Below are positions 1 through 5,198 of a DNA stretch of 6,745 nucleotides, piece after piece. Made by a program: the position numbers and the translations under genes. Location: positions 1-6,745 of the forward strand of contig CACZSJ010000184.1 of the NCBI GenBank assembly GCA_902783825.1, in the 5' to 3' direction. The stretch's first letter is position 1. Each line of letters begins with the position of its first letter. The stretch is from Oscillospiraceae bacterium. GTDB lineage: Bacteria; Bacillota; Clostridia; Oscillospirales; Oscillospiraceae. The notes below the pieces were generated by a model, which searched no databases, had not been told where the DNA came from, and saw nothing but the letters and a program-made list of their open reading frames with translations.

Positions 1-27
1 CGAAAACAAGCCTTTTATCGTACCCTT

Positions 28-103
<76 letters not shown>

Positions 104-115
104 ACGAGCGAAGTT

Positions 116-144
116 ATAATAGCAAAAAGTGTTGCGATTGTCAA
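116..144 (-). promoter_or_regulatory. Promoter of the tRNA-Ala gene
   Basis: On the minus strand there is a perfect -35 box TTGACA (139-144), a 17-nt spacer and a -10 box TATTAT (116-121, 5 of 6 matches). The expected start of transcription is a few bases before the 5' end of the tRNA at 103. This is a near-consensus housekeeping sigma-factor promoter, as expected for a tRNA gene. Confidence 0.85.
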
Positions 145-312
145 GAGGGTTTCCCCTACTTTTTTGCGACAGCGCAAAGACAAAGCCCAACATGTTTATC
201 ATAGGCTTTCTTTCTTCCTATGTCAAGGCATTCTTCCGCTGCTTGTCGTTGATTTGCACAAAATCGTCGCTTTTCACAACTTGGCTTTGTAAATTTTATA
301 CAAGGTTGCCAC
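145..312. other. AT-rich gap with no recognised gene
   Basis: This stretch lies between the diverging tRNA-Ala promoter and the promoter at 313-341. No reading frame here has a convincing ribosome binding site or recognisable product. The only structure seen is a set of short inverted repeats: TTTGCG/CGCAAA (163-168 and 173-178, 4-nt loop) and a CATAGG/CCTATG pair near 200-220. Neither is followed by a T-run that would make it a terminator. Confidence 0.5.
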
Positions 313-341
313 TGGACAGACGGCAAAAGATTTGCTATAGT
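313..341 (+). promoter_or_regulatory. Strong extended -10 promoter for the small plus-strand transcript
   Basis: The -35 box is TGGACA (313-318, 5 of 6), the spacer is 17 nt, and the -10 box is TATAGT (336-341, 5 of 6), with the extended element TG at 333-334. Transcription should start near 347-349. The only plus-strand content downstream before the terminators is the structured leader and the small reading frame at 428-586. Confidence 0.7.
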
Positions 342-382
342 ATAGACAACAAGAAAGGGTGAGTCCAATGTACAGGTGACGA

Positions 383-411
383 GGCCCGGACTTCAAAGAA
401 GCATAGGGGCC
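383..411 (+). promoter_or_regulatory. Leader hairpin ahead of the small reading frame
   Basis: The outer stem is GGCCC/GGGCC (383-387 and 407-411) and the inner stem is CTTC/GAAG with an AAA loop (391-401). It ends 16 nt before the ATG at 428. The CCCGG at 385-389 could instead pair with CCGGG at 419-423, hiding the purine-rich sequence next to that ATG. These are hand-found pairings with no energy calculation. Confidence 0.35.
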
Positions 412-427
412 ACGCAGACCGGGGATC

Positions 428-586
428 ATGGTTAGGGAACGTTCCGGCGCAGAGCTATCCCGCTTACGGGAATATCGGAATGCGATTGTTGAAGAAGCCA
501 GAGAGATGAGTCCCGAGATGACACGGTCACATTCTGTAGAAAGAGAGGTAACCAGCATGTTAGATATTAAGAATTCAGAGAAGTAA
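428..586 (+). CDS. Possible 52-aa small protein of unknown function
   Basis: I do not recognise this gene. The frame is open from just after a TAG at 404-406, with ATG at 428 and TAA at 584-586. The 52-residue product starts MVRERSGAEL and ends DIKNSEK. It is very charged, lacks a signal or membrane segment, and looks like two amphipathic helices (about 7-27 and 31-48) joined by a Ser-Pro turn. Length and two-helix layout recall the Spo0E-like aspartyl-phosphate phosphatases, but their SQELD signature is absent, so no assignment is made. The start is uncertain: GGGG at 421-424 is too close to the ATG, whereas ATG 557 has a better site (AGAGAGG, 8-nt gap) and would give only a 9-aa peptide, MLDIKNSEK. 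Third codon positions are much less GC-rich than in neighbouring genes. That could mean a recent arrival, or that the RNA rather than the protein is the product. Confidence 0.35.
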   Translation: MVRERSGAELSRLREYRNAIVEEAREMSPEMTRSHSVEREVTSMLDIKNSEK

Positions 587-638
587 CCCTCGGCTGTACG
601 AAAGACCAGGTGTGCAGACGAGGGTTACTTCTTTTTTT
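579..638 (+). terminator. Long intrinsic terminator overlapping the small-ORF stop
   Basis: The stem is a perfect 14-bp inverted repeat (AGAAGTAACCCTCG at 579-592 and its complement at 619-632). After a G/A mismatch it continues as CTGTAC/GTGCAG (594-599 with 612-617, one G-U pair), and it is followed by seven T residues at 632-638. The TAA of the small reading frame lies inside the 5' arm (584-586). On the minus strand the downstream T-run is weak, so it mainly serves the plus-strand transcript. Confidence 0.9.
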
Positions 639-647
639 ATGCGATGG

Positions 648-674
648 CGGCCGGCTGCGGCCGTTCTTTTTTTT
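648..674 (+). terminator. Second plus-strand intrinsic terminator
   Basis: CGGCCG (648-653), a GCTG loop, CGGCCG (658-663), then TTC and eight T residues (667-674). It lies 10 nt beyond the first terminator's T-run and 18 nt before the end of the opposing glycosyltransferase gene. It probably acts as a back-up that keeps plus-strand transcription out of the convergent operon. Confidence 0.75.
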
Positions 675-692
675 GCGCCGCGGCGGCGATCA

Positions 693-2465
693 TCATAGCG
701 GCCAGGTAGGCAGCCAGTGCATCAGCACGGAGGCTGTAGAGCTGTCCACCGGGCGGCCGCTGAGGGCGGGGAAAAAGATCACGAACAGCAGCAGGCTCGC
801 AAACGCGAAGGAGCCCGCGTAGGCCAGCCAGTGCCGCTGATTGTCCCGCATCAGGCTGAACACATAGCACAGAGCCAGCACCAGAAACACCGAAGCCGGG
901 AAATAGTGATACGCAAAGGTAAGCCGCCGAATGAACATCCAGGGCAGAAGCTGGGCCAGGTAGCCCGCCAGCAGGAAGGCCGCCTTCCGATCCCGACGAA
1001 ACAGCGCCATATAGCCCAAAACGAAAAGACTCAGCAGGCCGCCCCAACACAGGGCAGGGTTGAGAAAGGCGCTGATGCTGGAGCGCGTGCCATTATCAAA
1101 GTACTCCAGATAATACAAAATGGGTCGGATATCCAGCAGCCACTGATACCAGCGAGAGGAATACGGATGTTCGGCCACCACGCCCGCATGGTAGTTGAAC
1201 ATGAAGCGCTGATTGTCCAGCACCAGCTTGGTATACTCCTTGCTGAACAGCCGGGCGCCCTCCGCCTGCCCATAGGGAAGGTAGGAAAAATAATAGATCA
1301 TCCCGGGCACCAGGACAAAGAAGGCCAGACACAACAGGCAGTTGCGAAGGAAGGCGGAAAAGACAGCCGGATCCCGCTTCTCCGCAGCTTGTCGAATCCA
1401 GTGCCATGCCCAGATAACTGCAAGACCGGCGCCCGCATAGATGCACGTCCACTTGCTGGCGGCGCCCAGGCCGAAAAAGATCCCGCACCAGGCCAGGGCC
1501 GTCAGATTTTCATTTTGCAGATATAGGTACATGCACAGATACATCAGCAGAATGAAAAACACGGCGTAGGTGTCGATGGTGGCAATCCGGGTCTGACTGT
1601 AGTGCATAAAGTCTGTGGCCATCAAGGCCGTACCCAAGGCAGGCACCGCAAGACCGCCGAACAGCTTTTTCAAAAACACGTACATCACCGGAAGCATCAG
1701 CACGCCGAACAGCGTACCCATAAAGCGCCAGCCGAAGGGCGTGATTCCATAAAGCGAAATTCCCAGCGAGAGCAACAGCTTGCCCAAGGGCGGATGGGAG
1801 ATCTCATAAGGCCAGATGCCGTGCAGGTGTTCCCAGGCGGTCCGGGCGTGGTAAATCTCGTCAAAATACGTGGAATTCATAAAGTTCTGCTTGGCCGGGA
1901 CCTGATCCTGCTCGTCACAGAGCTCCGGCTGCGTGCAGCTTGTGGGAATGACGCGTCCCGCTTCGTCCAGCAGCACCAGCTCCCCCATCCAGGGATTGCC
2001 GGAGCCACAGCTCAGGCGCAGATAGCGGATGGGCCCCGGCAGAGTCTCCGGCTTCAGCTCCGTCCACTTGAACACCTCGATATGACCCTGCTCAAAGCTG
2101 ACCAGCGGGGAATACGCCTCTCCGTCTCGGGAGACCTCCAGCTCATAGCTTCCCATCCCCACGCCGGGGAAAAGCATAAGCCGAACAGGCGCCGCTTCTT
2201 CCTCCAAGGTGAACACCGCGCTCTCCCCCGCCATGGAAGCAAAGCTGCGCACGCCTTCTGTGTTTCCCAGATGCCAGAAAGCCGCCGCTGCATAGCAGAT
2301 CATCAAAACAAGCAGCAGCGCGCCGTCCCGCGCCGCGAAACGACCTTGCTTTCCGGCAGGCCCATCCTGCGGCAGTCTACAACTGCGCAGGGCAGGCAGC
2401 CCGGTAAAGAACAGGATCAGCAGCAGTGCGGCCGACAGGGGCAGTGCGTATTTCACAACAAACAT
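693..2465 (-). CDS. PMT-family (GT39) membrane glycosyltransferase
   Basis: A 590-aa polytopic membrane protein of the dolichyl-phosphate-mannose protein mannosyltransferase family. These enzymes transfer a sugar from a polyprenyl-phosphate carrier to proteins or envelope polymers on the outer membrane face. Family marks are the catalytic Asp-Glu in YFDEIYHART (D202, E203), ISHPPLGKL (222-230), and RIATIDTYAVFF (293-304). About ten further hydrophobic segments follow. Two membrane segments (about 6-24 and 48-64) flank an Arg/Lys-rich loop, which puts residues 65-225 outside. Residues about 80-175 are beta-rich and resemble the galactose-binding/discoidin-like insert of clostridial PMTs. ATG at 2465 is chosen over TTG at 2471 because AGGA lies 7 nt upstream of it. 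It is the last gene of the glpK operon. Acceptor and sugar are unknown. Family call sure, substrate not. Confidence 0.9.
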   Translation of the reverse strand: MFVVKYALPLSAALLLILFFTGLPALRSCRLPQDGPAGKQGRFAARDGALLLVLMICYAAAAFWHLGNTEGVRSFASMAGESAVFTLEEEAAPVRLMLFPGVGMGSYELEVSRDGEAYSPLVSFEQGHIEVFKWTELKPETLPGPIRYLRLSCGSGNPWMGELVLLDEAGRVIPTSCTQPELCDEQDQVPAKQNFMNSTYFDEIYHARTAWEHLHGIWPYEISHPPLGKLLLSLGISLYGITPFGWRFMGTLFGVLMLPVMYVFLKKLFGGLAVPALGTALMATDFMHYSQTRIATIDTYAVFFILLMYLCMYLYLQNENLTALAWCGIFFGLGAASKWTCIYAGAGLAVIWAWHWIRQAAEKRDPAVFSAFLRNCLLCLAFFVLVPGMIYYFSYLPYGQAEGARLFSKEYTKLVLDNQRFMFNYHAGVVAEHPYSSRWYQWLLDIRPILYYLEYFDNGTRSSISAFLNPALCWGGLLSLFVLGYMALFRRDRKAAFLLAGYLAQLLPWMFIRRLTFAYHYFPASVFLVLALCYVFSLMRDNQRHWLAYAGSFAFASLLLFVIFFPALSGRPVDSSTASVLMHWLPTWPL

Positions 2466-2472
2466 AAGCAAG

Positions 2473-2476
2473 TCCT
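2473..2476 (-). promoter_or_regulatory. Ribosome binding site of the PMT gene
   Basis: AGGA on the minus strand, 7 nt before the ATG at 2463-2465. This spacing favours that ATG over the in-frame TTG at 2469-2471, which would overlap the site's spacer. Confidence 0.6.
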
Positions 2477-2479
2477 ATC

Positions 2480-2506
2480 GCGGCGGAGCGGCGCAGGCTC
2501 CGCCGC
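2480..2506 (-). other. GC-rich hairpin between the HAD and PMT genes
   Basis: A perfect 10-bp inverted repeat (GCGGCGGAGC at 2480-2489, GCTCCGCCGC at 2497-2506) with a 7-nt loop. It starts 5 nt after the HAD stop codon and ends 3 nt before the PMT Shine-Dalgarno. In the direction of the operon no T-run follows, so it is not a classical terminator there. On the plus strand it is followed by a weak TTTTATTT. It could trim expression of the last gene, protect the 3' end of the upstream message, or block antisense transcription. Confidence 0.55.
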
Positions 2507-2511
2507 CTGTT

Positions 2512-3330
2512 TTATTTCAGCACTTCGTAAAGCTCCTTCACGGAGGGCAGCACGTAGTCTGGCTTGCGCTGGGCCTCGGCCAGCATGCGCTGATCCGTCT
2601 CCCCCGACAACACCAACACGGACACCGCGCCGGCGTTCTGGGCCACGGCAATGTCGGTATACAGCCGATCCCCCACAGCACAGATCTTCCGATTGTCAAT
2701 CCCTGTCATCTGGGAAATCACATCCACCATGTTCCGGTCAGGCTTTCCGATGTAGCGGGGTTCCCTGCCGCTGGCGGCAGTCAGCAGGGCGCAGATACTG
2801 CCACAGTCCGGCAGAACCTCGTCGTCGGGCATGGGGCAGACCCAGTCCGGATTGGCCGCCAAAAACACCGCGCCACGGCGCAGAAAGTGGCAGGCCCGCT
2901 CCAGCTTTTCATAGACCAACTCGGTATCAAAGCCCTGAACCACCACGTCCACCCGGTCAGCCTGCGTATGGCCCTCTTCATCGTTGACCAGCCGGATCCC
3001 ATAGCTCTGCAGCTCACGGTAGAATGCCCGGGTCCCCGCCAGATAGACGCTGGCGTCCGGGTGATTCTGGTTGAGATACTGGCCCACAGCCATCCCTGAG
3101 GTAAATACGTTCTCCTCCTGGCAGGGAAATCCCAGCCGACGCAGGCGCTGGACGTAATCCGCACCCGCGCGGGAGGAATTGTTGGTTAGATAGATATAGC
3201 GTTTGCCCAAAGCGGGCAGCGCTTCCATCAAGGCAATAGCCCCCTCATAGACCTGGTCGCCAAGATACAGGGTGCCGTCCATGTCAAACAAAAAAAGCTC
3301 ACAATCTCTCAGTTTTGTGTAATCTGTCAT
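2512..3330 (-). CDS. HAD-IIA family phosphatase (NagD/glycerol-phosphate phosphatase type)
   Basis: A 272-aa cytosolic haloacid-dehalogenase phosphatase, the usual size for subfamily IIA. All four motifs are present: motif I FDMDGTLYLG (nucleophile D16, acid D18), motif II TNNSSR (T49-R54), motif III lysine in GKPD (K196), and motif IV GDRLYTD (D221, D226). The C2-type cap lies between motifs II and III and carries the characteristic NPD (160-162). Relatives hydrolyse nucleotides, 4-nitrophenyl phosphate, phosphoglycolate or glycerol 3-phosphate, and sequence alone does not settle which. The ATG at 3330 begins the conserved N-terminus and has a purine-rich site (GGGAG, 9-nt gap, inside AGGAGGGAG). 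Upstream in-frame codons overlap glpK and add no family sequence. The gene starts 19 nt after the glpK stop, so the two are almost certainly co-transcribed. Glycerol 3-phosphate is therefore a reasonable but unproven substrate. Confidence 0.93.
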   Translation of the reverse strand: MTDYTKLRDCELFLFDMDGTLYLGDQVYEGAIALMEALPALGKRYIYLTNNSSRAGADYVQRLRRLGFPCQEENVFTSGMAVGQYLNQNHPDASVYLAGTRAFYRELQSYGIRLVNDEEGHTQADRVDVVVQGFDTELVYEKLERACHFLRRGAVFLAANPDWVCPMPDDEVLPDCGSICALLTAASGREPRYIGKPDRNMVDVISQMTGIDNRKICAVGDRLYTDIAVAQNAGAVSVLVLSGETDQRMLAEAQRKPDYVLPSVKELYEVLK

Positions 3331-3349
3331 GGGCAAATGCTCCCTCCTC

Positions 3350-4843
3350 TTATGCGTCCTCGGCCCAGAGCAGGGCGCAGCGAACCGCCTTGCTCCAGCC
3401 GTGCAGAAGCTGACGGCGCCGGGGCTCTTCCATCGCGGGAGAAAAGACCCGATCCACCGCCCAATTGCGCTTGACGTCCTCCAGGTCCTCCCAATAGCCC
3501 ACCGCCAGGCCGGCCAGATAGGCCGCGCCCAGAGCCGTCGTCTCAATGCAGCGGGGGCGATATACCTGACTGCCGATCAGATCCGCCTGGAACTGCATCA
3601 AAAAGTCATTGGCGCAGGCGCCGCCGTCCACCTTCAGCTCTGTAATGGGGATGCCCGCATCCCGCTCCATGGCGCGGACGATGTCATGGGTTTGATAGGC
3701 CAGAGACTCCAACGTGGCCCGCACCAGATGGGCGCGGCTGAAGCCTCGGGTGATGCCCACGACAGCGCCCCGGGCGCGCTGGCTCCAGTAGGGCGCTCCC
3801 AGCCCCGTAAAGGCGGGGACCACATAGGCCCCGGCAGTATCCGGCACCTTCTCGGCATACTGCAAGCTTTCTCCGGCGGAGCTGAGAATCCCCAGCTCGT
3901 CCCGCAGCCATTGGATCGCCGCGCCAGCCACGAAGATGCTGCCCTCCAGCGCGTAGGGGGGCTTATCCCCGGTGCCGGCGGCAATGGTGGTCACCAACCC
4001 ATTCTGGCTTTGCACCGGCGTGTCTCCCGTGTTCATCAGCAAAAAGCAGCCGGTGCCGTAGGTGTTCTTCATGGTTCCCGGTTCAAAGCAGCACTGGCCG
4101 AACAGAGCGCACTGCTGATCTCCGGCGGCGCCCGCGATGGCAATTTCTCCGCCCAAAAGCTCAAACTCGCTCTTGCCGTAGACAGCGGAGGAGGGCTTCA
4201 CCTCCGGCAGCATGTTCTCCGGCACGTCCAGCAGCGCCAGCAGCTCCGGATCCCACTGGAGGGTGTGAATGTTAAAGAGCATGGTGCGGCTGGCGTTGGT
4301 ATAGTCGGTCACATGGACCCGGCCGCCGGTCAGCTTCCAGATCAGCCAGGTATCAATGGTGCCAAACAGCAGCTTGCCCGCCTCAGCTCGGCGGCGCGCC
4401 CCGGGTACGGTGTCCAGCAGCCATTTGATCTTGGAGCCGGAAAAATAGGCATCCGGCACCAGTCCCGTCTTTTGGCGAATGCTGTCTCCGTGCCCCTGAG
4501 CCACCAGGGCATCGATTATATCGCTGGTGCGGCGGCACTGCCAGACTATGGCATTGGCAATGGGTTCTCCCGTGTCCTTGTCCCAGACCACGGTGGTCTC
4601 CCGCTGGTTGGTAATGCCGATGGCGGCAATGTCCCCGGCTTCCACGCCCAGCTTGCTCATGGCCGCCCGGGCTACCTCCAGCGTGGCGTTCCAGATCTCC
4701 ACAGCATCGTGCTCCACCCAACCGGGTTGGGGATAGATCTGTCTGAATTCCCTACTCACCGACGTGCAGAGATTGCCTGCCTTGTCAAACAGGATACAAC
4801 GGGAACTGGTGGTCCCCTGGTCTAGTGCCATGATGTACTGCAT
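3350..4843 (-). CDS. glpK: Glycerol kinase
   Basis: A 497-aa FGGY-family kinase that phosphorylates glycerol with ATP to sn-glycerol 3-phosphate, feeding glycolysis and phospholipid synthesis. It is collinear with E. coli GlpK over its full length. N-terminal MALDQGTTSSR (5-15) forms the phosphate-binding loop. Glycerol-contacting residues are R81, E82 (NQRETT), W101, Y133 and D242 (AGDQQ, the catalytic base). TYGTGCF (261-267), VPAFTGLGAPYW (342-353) and KVDGGACANDFLMQFQ (404-419) are family signatures. The ATG at 4843 follows AAGGAGG by 7 nt and replaces an in-frame TTG at 4849. The histidine phosphorylated by HPr in Enterococcus GlpK appears to be Glu228 here, and the E. coli C-terminal IIA-Glc binding stretch is not evident. 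First gene of the operon with the HAD and PMT genes. No glycerol facilitator or glpD is in the window. Confidence 0.98.
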   Translation of the reverse strand: MQYIMALDQGTTSSRCILFDKAGNLCTSVSREFRQIYPQPGWVEHDAVEIWNATLEVARAAMSKLGVEAGDIAAIGITNQRETTVVWDKDTGEPIANAIVWQCRRTSDIIDALVAQGHGDSIRQKTGLVPDAYFSGSKIKWLLDTVPGARRRAEAGKLLFGTIDTWLIWKLTGGRVHVTDYTNASRTMLFNIHTLQWDPELLALLDVPENMLPEVKPSSAVYGKSEFELLGGEIAIAGAAGDQQCALFGQCCFEPGTMKNTYGTGCFLLMNTGDTPVQSQNGLVTTIAAGTGDKPPYALEGSIFVAGAAIQWLRDELGILSSAGESLQYAEKVPDTAGAYVVPAFTGLGAPYWSQRARGAVVGITRGFSRAHLVRATLESLAYQTHDIVRAMERDAGIPITELKVDGGACANDFLMQFQADLIGSQVYRPRCIETTALGAAYLAGLAVGYWEDLEDVKRNWAVDRVFSPAMEEPRRRQLLHGWSKAVRCALLWAEDA

Positions 4844-4850
4844 TTCCAAG

Positions 4851-4857
4851 CCTCCTT
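4851..4857 (-). promoter_or_regulatory. Ribosome binding site of glpK
   Basis: AAGGAGG on the minus strand, 7 nt before the ATG at 4841-4843. It fixes the start at that ATG, not at the TTG two codons upstream. The AAGG could pair weakly with CCTT located 6 nt upstream in the message, a 4-bp helix that may be incidental. Confidence 0.85.
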
Positions 4858-4892
4858 ATCCGCAAGGCCCCTCCGGTTTTGGAGAAGTCCTC

Positions 4893-4921
4893 ATATTATG
4901 CTTAACACTTTAATTTTACAA
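4893..4921 (-). promoter_or_regulatory. Candidate promoter of the glpK operon
   Basis: On the minus strand, TTGTAA (4916-4921, 4 of 6) is followed after 17 nt by TAATAT (4893-4898, 4 of 6). CATAAT at 4895-4900 is an alternative -10 with a 15-nt spacer. Transcription would start near 4886, giving a leader of about 40 nt. The boxes are weaker than those of the tRNA gene, which would suit a regulated promoter, but no clear cre or operator sequence was found. Confidence 0.4.
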
Positions 4922-5140
4922 CGGCAGCCAAAAAAAAGCAACGCCCATTCTCTCCGCGCCGCTGTAAAGACCTTGTAGAAAAAAGAGACGGCACAAAATG
5001 ATCTGCGCACAGGAAAGCGAAGCAAGCTTTTTTCTGCTTTCTCGCGCGGAACGGTTTGGCGATCCCCCCCTTGATGTGCTTTCGGCTTTTTCTCCTATAA
5101 CGGTTTTGCACCAAGCTGCAAGCAGAAAACAACTTTAATC
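4922..5140. other. Divergent intergenic region, no recognised gene
   Basis: This stretch separates the glpK promoter from the promoter at 5141-5168. The minus-strand open frame here (4902-5132) has no plausible ribosome binding site and a composition unlike a protein, so it is not called. The most visible structure is GAAAGC/GCTTTC (5013-5018 with 5036-5041), with a competing pairing of the same 5' arm to GCTTTT at 5026-5031. No known riboswitch core was recognised. Confidence 0.5.
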
Positions 5141-5168
5141 TTGCAAAAGCGCGCCGGGGTGATACAAT
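5141..5168 (+). promoter_or_regulatory. Extended -10 promoter of the beta-lactamase-fold gene
   Basis: TTGCAA (5141-5146, 4 of 6), a 16-nt spacer and TACAAT (5163-5168, 5 of 6) with the extended TG at 5160-5161. The start of transcription is expected near 5175, about 24 nt before the ATG at 5199, with GGAG (5189-5192) as the Shine-Dalgarno. Confidence 0.7.
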
Positions 5169-5198
5169 AGGAAGGTACTACCGCGAACGGAGACGCCT

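Larger units (their letters stand above)
348..638 (+). ncRNA. Self-contained ~290-nt transcript, structured RNA or small-protein mRNA
   Basis: The limits come from the promoter at 313-341 and the terminator ending at 638. The transcript is rich in local helices: GGCCC/GGGCC (383-387 with 407-411) enclosing CTTC/GAAG (391-394 with 398-401), the palindrome GGAACGTTCC (436-445), TCCCG/CGGGA around 458-471, and the long terminator hairpin. An alternative helix, GAGTCC (361-366) with GGACTT (388-393), would exclude the CTTC/GAAG one. I compared it by eye with tmRNA, 6S, SRP RNA, RNase P, T-box, M-box, ydaO, yybP and guanidine-I motifs and saw none of their conserved cores. No plus-strand gene follows until 5199, so it does not look like a cis-acting leader of a downstream gene. 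It may be a stand-alone RNA, the mRNA of the 52-aa frame, or both. Confidence 0.5.

Noticed and set aside
348..638. Known riboswitch or housekeeping RNA (M-box, T-box, ydaO, yybP, guanidine-I, 6S, tmRNA, RNase P, SRP)
   Set aside because: A superficial GGTGACGAGGCC resemblance to the M-box start is not followed by the rest of that core. None of the other families' conserved blocks were seen. This was by eye only, so a covariance-model search could overturn it.
1602..2987. A 461-codon plus-strand open frame
   Set aside because: It is antisense to parts of both the PMT and HAD genes, crosses their junction, has a low-complexity Arg/Pro/Gln-rich product and no ribosome binding site.
3331..3546. 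Longer N-terminus for the HAD gene starting at 3546
   Set aside because: The extension overlaps the glpK coding sequence, is Arg/Trp-rich without family similarity, and the ATG at 3330 has the ribosome binding site and the conserved start.
3329..4825. A 498-codon plus-strand open frame
   Set aside because: It lies antisense to almost all of glpK. The product has no recognisable domain and is rich in Gly, Gln, His and Ala, as expected for the complement of a GC-rich gene, whereas the minus strand encodes full-length glycerol kinase.
5011..5026. Catabolite-repression cre site in the glpK upstream region (GGAAAGCGAAGCAA)
   Set aside because: It misses three defined positions of the TGNAANCGNTNNCA consensus, including the first T and the final C, and lies about 170 bp upstream of the glpK start.
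5013..5041. Hairpin GAAAGC/GCTTTC as a terminator or riboswitch
   Set aside because: No gene on either strand ends next to it, its T-run lies within the stem-loop, and the helix is short with competing pairings.
4902..5132. Small minus-strand protein of 76 codons upstream of glpK
   Set aside because: It has no credible ribosome binding site, overlaps the candidate glpK promoter and shows no recognisable protein pattern.
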